From G965207125 sp965207125 (GTDB taxonomy: Bacteria > Pseudomonadota > Alphaproteobacteria > Puniceispirillales > UBA1172): DNA of 64,000 nt. The DNA lies in assembly GCA_965207125.1 (NCBI GenBank), contig OZ242263.1, forward strand, positions 806,001-870,000, given 5' to 3'. The translations under genes were made by a program, and so were the position numbers. Below are positions 16,560-23,838 of the stretch, piece after piece; position 1 is the stretch's first letter, and each line of letters begins with the position of its first letter. The notes under the pieces are model-generated. The model did not search any database, was not told the origin of the DNA, and saw only the letters and a list, made by a program, of their open reading frames with translations.

Positions 16560-17135
16560 ATGCGCAATATCAATAATTTTCTATCGACCCTCTTATCCGT
16601 GATCAATTTGGTGGCGGTTATTCCAGTGGGAACGATTGGATTTCTTATCGGGTTTAACCTGAGACACATCGGGCTGAGACAAAATACAGGGGCCGATCTG
16701 GATATAAATTTGGGACTAGGAATTGCAGGAGCCATAATCGCTGTTGCTCTGATCAATGGGTATATCGCGACCATCATCGAAACACGGGCCTCCGTTGGAC
16801 GACTGGCCGCGGCGGCCGCAAAATCCCCTGATCGTAAGCCCGCCACGCCCGCGCAAGCGGCAAGCACCGCACGCGCGCCCTCAAAGACTTCCGCCACACC
16901 GAAAAAAATGGGAAGGCCCAAGGGGTCAAAGAATAAGGCAACCGCTGCCAAGACAAGACAACGCCGCACGGCTAGAGCGGCAACAAGCACCGTAGCCACG
17001 CCTAAGACATCTACTTCCACCGCGCCTAAGAAAATGGGCCGGCCTAAGGGGTCAAAGAATAAAACAGCCACCGCGTCCGCGCCTAAGAAGATGGGTCGGC
17101 CTAAGGGGTCAAAGAACAAGCCTAAGGCACGTTAG
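16560..17135 (+). CDS. membrane protein with three C-terminal AT-hook repeats
   Basis: 191 residues from the ATG at 16560, chosen because GGAAG lies five bases upstream; a TTG four codons earlier is less likely. Residues about 8-32 and 48-70 form two hydrophobic spans (VINLVAVIPVGTIGFLIGF and LGIAGAIIAVALINGYIATI). After residue 80 the protein is a low-complexity Ala/Lys/Thr/Pro tail holding three copies of KKMGRPKGSKNK, each centred on GRP flanked by basic residues, the AT-hook minor-groove binding pattern. The architecture suggests a membrane-bound protein whose cytoplasmic tail grips AT-rich DNA. I recognise no named family. A strong terminator follows, so it is probably a single-gene unit. 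Confidence 0.8.
   Translation: MRNINNFLSTLLSVINLVAVIPVGTIGFLIGFNLRHIGLRQNTGADLDINLGLGIAGAIIAVALINGYIATIIETRASVGRLAAAAAKSPDRKPATPAQAASTARAPSKTSATPKKMGRPKGSKNKATAAKTRQRRTARAATSTVATPKTSTSTAPKKMGRPKGSKNKTATASAPKKMGRPKGSKNKPKAR
16902..17120 (+). repeat. three 36-bp in-frame AT-hook repeats
   Basis: Copies lie at 16902-16937, 17028-17063 and 17085-17120, each coding KKMGRPKGSKNK. The bases differ mostly at codon third positions (GGA/GGC/GGT, AGG/CGG/CGG, AAT/AAT/AAC) while the peptide is identical. This pattern points to selection on the protein. The spacers (90 and 21 bases) code Ala/Thr/Ser-rich linkers. Confidence 0.95.
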
Positions 17136-17158
17136 AAACCGGACAGTAGACATTGCAT

Positions 17159-17196
17159 AAAGCCACCTTGCTGATAGTAAGGTGGCTTTATTTTTT
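17159..17196 (+). terminator. strong intrinsic terminator after the AT-hook gene
   Basis: An 11-bp perfect stem (AAAGCCACCTT at 17159-17169 with AAGGTGGCTTT at 17179-17189), a nine-base loop, then ATTTTTT. It lies 24 bases after the stop codon. A-rich bases 5' of the stem could also give some activity on the other strand. Confidence 0.92.
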
Positions 17197-17269
17197 CCTA
17201 TGGAGCATCAATTATTGATACTCTGGTGGCAATTATATTATCATAGCTGTGAATAATGGGGAGGGAGTC

Positions 17270-17488
17270 ATGACAAAATATCAATCCGCAAACAAATATA
17301 AAATGTCTGATGAATTATCTAAGATGATTGATTTCATGGAGAAGTTCATGTCATCAAAACCGACTCAAGAGTGGTTCTCGCCACCATCAGTGCTAAAACA
17401 CATACCTGCTTACAACGGTAATAATACTAGAGATTTGAATGATGGGCTTACGGATGCCAGACTGGGATCAGGTATTTGGAGAGATTAA
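17270..17488 (+). CDS. hypothetical 72-aa protein upstream of a protease fragment
   Basis: The ATG at 17270 has GGGGAGGGAG just upstream, an excellent ribosome binding site, and opens MTKYQSANKYKMSDELSKMI. The product is a charged, helical-looking protein with several Met and no membrane span. Its 3' end overlaps the next ORF in another frame by about 35 bases, implying coupling. I recognise no family. It may be a partner or N-terminal companion of the SDH-type protease whose start it overlaps. Confidence 0.55.
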   Translation: MTKYQSANKYKMSDELSKMIDFMEKFMSSKPTQEWFSPPSVLKHIPAYNGNNTRDLNDGLTDARLGSGIWRD

Positions 17489-17828
17489 GCGAGAACATAA
17501 TAAACATATATCTGCCTATAGCGCAGTTCGACAGCGATACCTCAAAAAACTTAGTAAAAAAACAAGCCGTAATGTCATTGCATACTATTCTGCTTGGCAA
17601 CAGAAAGGGCCGTCATTTGTTGCGGGCATTAGCGATGAAGATCGTGATGCGTTTATGCAGGTTATCCCCAAGATGGACCGTAAAAAGGGACTCGACCTTA
17701 TTCTTCATACTCCTAGTGGTTCAATAGCAGCGACATGCTCTTTAGTACGCTATCTCAGAGAAATGTTTGATTGTAACATTCGCACGATTCAGACATACTG
17801 CTTTAATATCCCTCGTGTTTCTCTATAA
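17454..17828 (+). pseudogene. SDH-family (Clp-fold) serine protease, N-terminal fragment
   Basis: The first ~110 residues match the N-terminus of SppA-like 'serine dehydrogenase proteinase' proteins: MPDWDQVFGEIKREHNK, then SRNVIAYYSAWQQKG, DRDAFMQVIPKMDRKKGLD, LILHTPSGSIAATCSLVRYL. At about 17789 the similarity stops. The expected continuation with the catalytic Ser region (MSAGT-like) is missing and the frame ends in an unrelated tail (QTYCFNIPRVSL). That tail is simply antisense to the end of the convergent gene. The break is therefore a deletion or rearrangement junction, and the gene cannot encode an active protease. The upstream ATG at 17439 is an alternative start. Confidence 0.7.
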
Positions 17829-18520
17829 TCAGGGAGATCGGAAGAGGACGGTAATTCGGAAAGTTTTTCCACCCGTATTTCGCTTGGTAACCCATCGCTA
17901 GAGTATTTTATCATGCCTTCTGCTTCTACGCGCCGGCCCCATAGACCGTGTGCATCTTGAGATACTATATCATCAGCAGTGCATCTAATTTTCTTGTTAT
18001 ATAAAGGTTCATATAGTGCAAACTGGTAATCAGCGTGGCTATCTAAAGTTTGTAACCGCCCTTCCACAGAACCATATTCTGTAAAAGTTTCCTTTAATGC
18101 TTTTAATGCCTTGTTGATATTTGCTTTTTTAGACTCACTAATGCCAATAGATTCTTTAGCGATCCATATGTTCACGGATGCTCCCCCATTTTTCTTGGTT
18201 TTTGTTTTCTCGGAAATACGGTGCAAACTGGAAATCATAGATTTCGTGAATTTAGGAGGCGGCTCAGAGCTAACCTCAAAGTGGTTAAGGCCATCCCGAA
18301 GTACAGCAAGAGCCTCCGGGTTAGGGCAACTAGGAATATATTCCAGAACAGTACTACCCTCTTTAACTTGAACACCCCATTGGATAGCAGCACCTTCTTC
18401 ATGAGCACCATTCAAAAGTGTCTCAAAAGCCCTAACAACGGTAGCCAACTGAGTTGGAGTTAGCAAATCCCCGTCTATCTCTAGTGTTGTATCAGATTCA
18501 ATGTCATCTTTGGCTATCAT
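17789..18520 (-). CDS. hypothetical protein, possible partner of a PIN-type toxin
   Basis: 243 residues from the ATG at 18520 (MIAKDDIESDTTLEIDGDLL), preferred over a TTG at 18571 because GGGAG lies eight bases upstream. The protein is soluble, with a middle KKANINKALKALKETF helix and a C-terminal beta-rich part with YGSVEGRLQTLDSHADYQF and GLWGRRVEAEGMIKYSSDGL, ending near ETRGILKQYV. From memory, similar proteins ending in RGILK are found just upstream of PIN-domain genes; none follows here, because the neighbouring DNA is the truncated protease. The function is not known. Codon use looks plainer and more AT-rich than the flanking core genes, suggesting acquired DNA. Confidence 0.65.
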   Translation of the reverse strand: MIAKDDIESDTTLEIDGDLLTPTQLATVVRAFETLLNGAHEEGAAIQWGVQVKEGSTVLEYIPSCPNPEALAVLRDGLNHFEVSSEPPPKFTKSMISSLHRISEKTKTKKNGGASVNIWIAKESIGISESKKANINKALKALKETFTEYGSVEGRLQTLDSHADYQFALYEPLYNKKIRCTADDIVSQDAHGLWGRRVEAEGMIKYSSDGLPSEIRVEKLSELPSSSDLPDYRETRGILKQYV

Positions 18521-18929
18521 TACAAAATCTCCCGGCCTACATTCTCGGTCGTTAACGAACCCGTATAACAAACCATGCGGTTTTGTATGTCACGTCCAGA
18601 ATCGACGTTCTAACCTCAGTAAGTTCTATAATAAGTATGTACTAGTAGGCTATCTCTTTTTATTTTTCAATCATGCTTGGCTAGAAGCCTAAGACACATA
18701 GGCTTAGGACTCTTCAATCGCAGATCATCGGTTTATTTGTAGAAAATCACCATTTTTCAGTGCTTTTCCGCATTAATCCCATTGACAAACCATAAAATCC
18801 CATAATATCCTATAAAATCCCATAACCCTCTTTTTTGTGAGGGGCGGGTAGATGATGGGGCACAATACGCTAAAAACGGCGCGTCTCATCGCACAGAAAC
18901 GGCGAATAGCAAAGGTGCGTAAAGGTAAA
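18521..18929. other. 409-bp region upstream of mraZ: promoter and leader
   Basis: No gene is recognised here. It contains an inverted repeat around 18685-18708 (AAGCCTA/TAGGCTT with CCTAAG/CTTAGG overlapping it), a T-rich stretch near 18656-18668, the mraZ promoter/operator at 18782-18826 and a leader of about 100 bases before the preferred mraZ start. In-frame ATGs at 18852 and 18855 could extend MraZ by up to 26 residues, but those codons do not look like family sequence. Confidence 0.6.
18782..18826 (+). promoter_or_regulatory. mraZ promoter overlapped by MraZ-type operator repeats
   Basis: TTGACA at 18782-18787 is followed by three 10-bp direct repeats, ATAAAATCCC, ATAATATCCT and ATAAAATCCC (18792-18821), and a partial fourth (ATAACCC). 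On the other strand these read as spaced GGGAT-type boxes, the arrangement bound by MraZ upstream of mraZ in other bacteria. Candidate -10 boxes (TAATAT at 18803 or TATCCT at 18806) lie inside the repeats, so bound MraZ would block polymerase. Autorepression of the dcw cluster is the expected consequence. Confidence 0.75.
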
Positions 18930-19400
18930 ATGGATTTATTCACTTTCACCTATGAGAATAAAATCGATCGTAAGGGACGCGTTTCCGTACCCGCACAATA
19001 CCGGTCTATTTTTGTTCGTCACAATGAATCGCCTGTTTTTGCCCAATCGCTAACCGGACGTTATCTCGAAGGGATGAGGCCGGAACGCCTCGAGCAAATG
19101 TCAGAAGCCATGGATCGCATGGACACTCTTTCCGATGAATTCGCAACCCTGACAATGATGATCTCGAACACCACGGCCCTCCAACCAGATGGCGAAGGAC
19201 GCATTATCCTGCCCGAGCAATTTCTGTCATACGCTAATCTGACCGATGCGGTGTTGTTTGCGGGAATCGGCCGATCTTTCCAGATGTGGAATCCTCAAGA
19301 TTACGCAAAACATAAGCAGAAGCATCTCAATAAGATAGAGAAAGGCGAAATACCTCCTCTGCTATTAAACCCCTCAAAACCAGCAGGAGACAAACGGTGA
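18930..19400 (+). CDS. mraZ: transcriptional regulator MraZ
   Basis: SpoVT/AbrB-fold DNA-binding regulator of the dcw cluster. I choose the ATG at 18930 (MDLFTFTYENKIDRKGRVSV), preceded by AAAGGTAAA; it gives 156 residues, the family norm. Two swapped-hairpin AbrB modules are visible: KIDRKGRVSVPAQYR (about residues 11-25) and LQPDGEGRIILPEQFLSY (about 90-107). It overlaps rsmH by four bases (GTGA). Operator-like repeats lie about 105 bases upstream. Confidence 0.95.
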   Translation: MDLFTFTYENKIDRKGRVSVPAQYRSIFVRHNESPVFAQSLTGRYLEGMRPERLEQMSEAMDRMDTLSDEFATLTMMISNTTALQPDGEGRIILPEQFLSYANLTDAVLFAGIGRSFQMWNPQDYAKHKQKHLNKIEKGEIPPLLLNPSKPAGDKR

Positions 19401-20356
19401 CAGACAGCACTAACCACCTGCCTGTTCTCGTTGTCGAGGTGGTCAAAGCGCTATCACCTAAAGCCAACGCTATTTATCTCGATGCCACCTTTGGACGCGG
19501 AGGCTATAGCCGGGCCATCCTCAACGCAGCGCCCTGCCGTGTCATTGCCATCGACCGAGACCCTGACGCCATCGCCGCCGCCAAACAAAGCCAAATAGAT
19601 CCAACGGGTGAGAGACTGGTGCTAATCGAAGGGCGGTTCTCAGCGATGAAAACTCTACTCGCCGATATAGGCGTTGAGAAGGTGGATGGGATAGCTTTTG
19701 ATCTGGGCGTCTCCTCCCCTCAAATAGATGAGGCCGATCGAGGGTTTTCTTTCCGCCATGACGCTCCTTTAGACATGCGAATGGAAAAGCAAGGCCTCGA
19801 TGCTTGCGAGTTTATCAATACAGCCGATGAAGAAAAGATTGCCGCAGTGCTATGGGAATATGGCGAAGAACGTGCCTCACGCCGCATCGCCCGCGCGATC
19901 ATCAAAGCCAGAACCAACACCGCCATCGGCACCACAACGCATCTCGCTGATATTATCCGCTCGGTAATGCCCTATCGTAAACCGGGGCAGATTGACCCTG
20001 CAACCCGTAGTTTTCAGGCTATTCGAATCTTTATCAATGATGAGATCGGCGAGATCAGTAAAGCTCTGCCGATGGCGATCGCGTGCCTTAACCCCGGTGG
20101 ACGAGTGGCGGTGGTGTCTTTTCACTCGCTTGAGGACAGAATCGTCAAAAATCTTTTCCTATCACTATCCGGCAACGCGCCAAAAGGCTCGCGTCATCGC
20201 CCGCCCGTGCCCACAGTCGCGCCATGCCTCACGTTGACTACCCGCAAACCTATCACTCCAGACGCCACGGAAATCGAGGCGAATAGCCGCGCCCGCTCGG
20301 CAAAACTCCGTATTGCCGAACGCACCCACGCACCCATGATCAGCGAGGCCGCCTGA
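19397..20356 (+). CDS. rsmH: 16S rRNA (cytosine(1402)-N(4))-methyltransferase RsmH
   Basis: MraW/RsmH, which N4-methylates C1402 of 16S rRNA using SAM. The 319-residue product starts with GTG overlapping the mraZ stop. SAM-binding motif DATFGRGGYSRAIL lies near residue 30, and the VDGIAFDLGVSSPQIDEADR signature near residue 97; GGRVAVVSFHSLEDRIVK near 233 is the C-terminal conserved block. Standard length. Its stop codon shares a base with the ftsL start. Confidence 0.97.
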   Translation: MTDSTNHLPVLVVEVVKALSPKANAIYLDATFGRGGYSRAILNAAPCRVIAIDRDPDAIAAAKQSQIDPTGERLVLIEGRFSAMKTLLADIGVEKVDGIAFDLGVSSPQIDEADRGFSFRHDAPLDMRMEKQGLDACEFINTADEEKIAAVLWEYGEERASRRIARAIIKARTNTAIGTTTHLADIIRSVMPYRKPGQIDPATRSFQAIRIFINDEIGEISKALPMAIACLNPGGRVAVVSFHSLEDRIVKNLFLSLSGNAPKGSRHRPPVPTVAPCLTLTTRKPITPDATEIEANSRARSAKLRIAERTHAPMISEAA

Positions 20357-20700
20357 TGATTGTCCCAGCCCGCACAAATCTGATCTTGTTTATCATCGCC
20401 GTTTTATCATTGGTTTTCCTCTATTTAGGACACGCTGATCTCGATCTGCAGCAAAAGCGCCTAGATAAACTCAACGCCCGTATTCAGGAAACCCGAGACA
20501 ATATCGCTGTACTCGAAGCCGAATGGGTCTATCTGTCCCGCCCCGACAGAGTATCGCAACTGTCAAAACAGCTGCTTGGGCTTACGATGATCGATCCCGC
20601 ACGAATTGGTTCCTCCGATAAAGTTCTCGCGCTTTTGGAAAAACCACTGCTTGTCGATACCCCGCCCCAACTCACACAAAATGCTAGGGCCGCCCAATGA
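20356..20700 (+). CDS. ftsL: cell division protein FtsL-like
   Basis: 114-residue bitopic membrane protein between rsmH and ftsI, the position of FtsL. It has a short cytoplasmic N-terminus, one membrane span (about residues 8-25, LILFIIAVLSLVFLYLGH) and a periplasmic coiled-coil (about 28-62, LDLQQKRLDKLNARIQETRD), followed by a short LSRPDRVSQLSKQLLGL segment. FtsL works with FtsB and FtsQ to activate FtsWI. Sequence conservation in this family is low, so topology and place carry the call. It overlaps ftsI by four bases. Confidence 0.88.
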   Translation: MIVPARTNLILFIIAVLSLVFLYLGHADLDLQQKRLDKLNARIQETRDNIAVLEAEWVYLSRPDRVSQLSKQLLGLTMIDPARIGSSDKVLALLEKPLLVDTPPQLTQNARAAQ

Positions 20701-22397
20701 CCACCGAGCACACCTACCCCCCACCCCCCGCGAGTGATCGCGAAGCGCGCGCACAGAAGGACGTGGCCAGCAGAATCATCTGGGTCGGGATTATCGCTGT
20801 TATCTGTTTCAGTGTTGTGGCGGTGCAAGTGCTCAAACTTGCGCTCTTGCAAAACGACAATCCCTCGATCAAGCACCGCACCATCGCCGCCACTGAACGC
20901 GGTGCGATCTATGATCGGAACGGCGTCATGATGGCTGTCAATCTACCCGCCTTTGAGCTTTACGCTGACCCCGCCGAAATTCTAGACCCTCATGAGGCGG
21001 CAGAAAAATTGGCCGGAGCGCTCGTTGATATCGGCGAGGCTGAGCTGTTAGCGAAACTCACGCGGAAAACGCGCTATGTCCAAATTGACTCGCGCCTCTC
21101 ACCGAAAAAATACGCTGACATTCTCAATCTCGGCATCGCTGGGGTTCATGCGCGGCGTAAAATGACCCGCATCTATCCTAATGACGAGGCCGTAGCGCAT
21201 CTTTTGGGCGCGATTGATAAAGACGGCAATGGAATCGCCGGACTTGAGCTTGGTTTGAATGAGACGCTCAAGACATCGGAGGATGTGAGATTATCTATAG
21301 ACCTCAATATTCAAGCCATTGTGCGCGAGGAGTTGGTTGGGCAAATAAATCGTTTTGAAGCAACCGCAGGGGTCGGCGTGGTGATGGAAATAAAAACGGG
21401 TGAAATCGTCGCGATGGTCTCACTGCCCGATTATGACGCTAATTACTATCACGATATGCGTGGCGAGGTCTTGTTTAATCGTGCGAGCAAAGGCCTTTAT
21501 GAACTCGGATCTACCTTTAAGGTGATCAATACCGCCATCGCCCTCGAAACCGGCACTTTCACCGCAACGGATATGATCGATGTCGTAAAGCCACTTTTCG
21601 TCGGGCGGTATCAAATCAGGGACTATCATCCTGAAAAAATACCGCTCAATGTTGCCGAAGTGCTGATCGTGTCATCCAATAAAGGGTCGGCGCGGATCGC
21701 TGATACAGTCGGCGCAAAAACCCAACGCGACTATTTCAGGCGGCTGGGACTACTTGATCGCCTCGATCTTGATATCACTGAAGTCGCCTCGCCTTTGATC
21801 CCCGCAAGGTGGGGGCGGGCCGAAGTCATGACCCTATCTTACGGCCATGGTATCTCGGTCAGCCCTGTTCATCTCGTGGCCGCGGTCGCCACCATCACCG
21901 GCGATGGAACCGCAGTCATCCCAACTTTGCGGCACGGACAACCGCCTGCTGATTATAAAGAACAGATATTTTCCCCTGAAACCGCCCGCCAGGTCAGAGC
22001 GATGATGCGCAAAGTTGTCAGCCACCCACGCGGCACGGGTAATTTTGCTGAGGCAAAAGGCTATCTGGTCGCCGGAAAAACTGGAACGGCGGAAAAAGCC
22101 GTCCTCGGTGGGTATGACCGTAAAGCCAATATCACCAGTTTCGTCGGCGTTTTTCCCGCGCACCAACCGCGCTATGTGACCCTTGCGATTATCTATGACC
22201 CTAAAGGGCAAAAACACAGCTATGGCTACGCCACCGCCGGCTGGGTCACCGCACCCGTGGTCGGGCGAATAATTTATCGCATCGCGCCTTTGCTGGGAAT
22301 TCATCCTGTCGACCACAATTCGCCGGAAATTAGACAAAGTCTGATGCTTAACTTGCCTCGACTTGAACCTAAGGGAGTGACGAATGCTGCTTTCTGA
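20697..22397 (+). CDS. ftsI: peptidoglycan D,D-transpeptidase FtsI (PBP3)
   Basis: Septal class B penicillin-binding protein, 566 residues. It has an N-terminal membrane anchor (about residues 27-47), a dimerisation/pedestal domain (about 60-220), and the transpeptidase domain with SxxK as STFK (Ser272, nucleophile), SxN as SSN (about 323) and KTGT at 461-464. Length is typical. It crosslinks septal peptidoglycan with FtsW. The last 14 bases overlap murE. Confidence 0.96.
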   Translation: MTTEHTYPPPPASDREARAQKDVASRIIWVGIIAVICFSVVAVQVLKLALLQNDNPSIKHRTIAATERGAIYDRNGVMMAVNLPAFELYADPAEILDPHEAAEKLAGALVDIGEAELLAKLTRKTRYVQIDSRLSPKKYADILNLGIAGVHARRKMTRIYPNDEAVAHLLGAIDKDGNGIAGLELGLNETLKTSEDVRLSIDLNIQAIVREELVGQINRFEATAGVGVVMEIKTGEIVAMVSLPDYDANYYHDMRGEVLFNRASKGLYELGSTFKVINTAIALETGTFTATDMIDVVKPLFVGRYQIRDYHPEKIPLNVAEVLIVSSNKGSARIADTVGAKTQRDYFRRLGLLDRLDLDITEVASPLIPARWGRAEVMTLSYGHGISVSPVHLVAAVATITGDGTAVIPTLRHGQPPADYKEQIFSPETARQVRAMMRKVVSHPRGTGNFAEAKGYLVAGKTGTAEKAVLGGYDRKANITSFVGVFPAHQPRYVTLAIIYDPKGQKHSYGYATAGWVTAPVVGRIIYRIAPLLGIHPVDHNSPEIRQSLMLNLPRLEPKGVTNAAF

Positions 22398-23838
22398 TCT
22401 GCTGAAACAGGATGATAAAACCCTTGCTAGTCTGCCGGTGAGCGGCATTGCCTGTGACAGCCGGCTCGTGAACAAGGGCAATGTGTTTGTCGCAATCAAA
22501 GGCTATCGCGATGATGGGGCGCGCTATGTGGATAAAGCGCTCGCCGCTGGTGCGGTGGCGGTGGTCTGTGATCAGGATATCGGCGCGCAGGACGTGCCGG
22601 TCTTTCAGGTGACGGACAGCAGACTGGCCTTGGCTGAAATGGCCGCTAATCTTTATCCCGCCCGTCCTAATATGATCGTTGGCATAACTGGCACTAACGG
22701 AAAAACCTCAGTTGCTGAATTTCTGCGCCAGATCTGGACAAAAGTCGGCTGGAAAGCGGCGAGCATCGGCACGCTAGGCGCGCGCGGCGGGCAAGATGAC
22801 CGCTCGCTTGGATTAACAACACCCGATACGTTATCGCTCCACCGGGTTCTTTCGGATTTTGCCCATGATGGCACAGACAATATCGTGCTCGAAGCGTCAA
22901 GCCATGGTATCATGCAGCATCGCCTATCGGGGTTGAACATCAATGTCGCTGGTTTCACCAATCTCAGCCGCGATCACTTAGACTACCATGGCAGTTTCAA
23001 AGAATATTTTGCCGCCAAGGCCGCATTATTCACGCGCCTGCTTGCCGATGGTGGAATAGCGGTTATTAATATCGATAACGAATACGGCCGAGAGCTGCTC
23101 AAGCAAATCGAAAAACGCGAGGTGGGCATCATCACTGTCGGGCATGAGGCCGGTGCTGATTTTCGCATCATGTCAGTTTCGGTGCGCTCACTTATCATGG
23201 ACGTTACTGTCCTTCATGACGATAAGAACTACACTTTGTCGCTCGCGTTGCACGGTGTTTTTCAGGCGGAAAATGCGATACTAGCCGCCGCGCTCGCCCA
23301 TGCTTCGGGGCTGGCTGCTGATTCTTGTCTTTTATCCCTTCCTTTTCTTAAAGCCGCGCCTGGGCGGATGAACTCGATTATTGTCCCTGACCGAAATGCG
23401 GTTGTTGTTGTCGATTACGCGCATACGCCTGACGCGCTTAAACTGGCCCTAATTGCGCTCCGGGGAGAATCAGATAAAAAACTGGGTGTTGTCTTTGGAT
23501 GCGGCGGCGAGCGCGATACTGGCAAACGTACTGAGATGGGAAAAATTGCGAACGACCATGCTGACTTTGTGATTGTCACCGATGATAACCCTCGCGGTGA
23601 AGAGGCCTCCGCCATCAGAGCCGATATTATTGCCGCCTGCCCTAAGGCAACCGAAATCGGTAACCGCCACGAGGCTATCCGCTATGGCATCAGCTTGCTT
23701 GGAGAAGCCGATATTCTGCTAGTGGCGGGCAAAGGGCATGAGGATTACCAGCTGGTCGGCGATGAAACGCTACCTTTCAGTGATAACGCAACAATACAAG
23801 CGATCATCAACACGTTACCGACGGAGGTCGCGTCATAA
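22384..23838 (+). CDS. murE: UDP-MurNAc-L-Ala-D-Glu:meso-diaminopimelate ligase
   Basis: Cytoplasmic ligase that adds the third stem-peptide residue. The ATP-binding P-loop ITGTNGKTS lies at residues 101-109, the central domain contains EASSHGIMQHRL, and the C-terminal domain has DNPRGEE. DNPR is the known signature for meso-diaminopimelate specificity, so the cell wall should contain mDAP. 484 residues, normal. The start overlaps ftsI by 14 bases and the stop shares one base with murF. Confidence 0.97.
   Translation: MLLSDLLKQDDKTLASLPVSGIACDSRLVNKGNVFVAIKGYRDDGARYVDKALAAGAVAVVCDQDIGAQDVPVFQVTDSRLALAEMAANLYPARPNMIVGITGTNGKTSVAEFLRQIWTKVGWKAASIGTLGARGGQDDRSLGLTTPDTLSLHRVLSDFAHDGTDNIVLEASSHGIMQHRLSGLNINVAGFTNLSRDHLDYHGSFKEYFAAKAALFTRLLADGGIAVINIDNEYGRELLKQIEKREVGIITVGHEAGADFRIMSVSVRSLIMDVTVLHDDKNYTLSLALHGVFQAENAILAAALAHASGLAADSCLLSLPFLKAAPGRMNSIIVPDRNAVVVVDYAHTPDALKLALIALRGESDKKLGVVFGCGGERDTGKRTEMGKIANDHADFVIVTDDNPRGEEASAIRADIIAACPKATEIGNRHEAIRYGISLLGEADILLVAGKGHEDYQLVGDETLPFSDNATIQAIINTLPTEVAS

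Noticed and set aside
16526..17119. 197-aa open frame antisense to the AT-hook gene
   Set aside because: It mirrors the repeats of the plus-strand gene, lacks a ribosome binding site, and has a low-complexity composition produced by the GC-rich antisense strand. The plus-strand gene has a start signal, selection on the repeats and a terminator.
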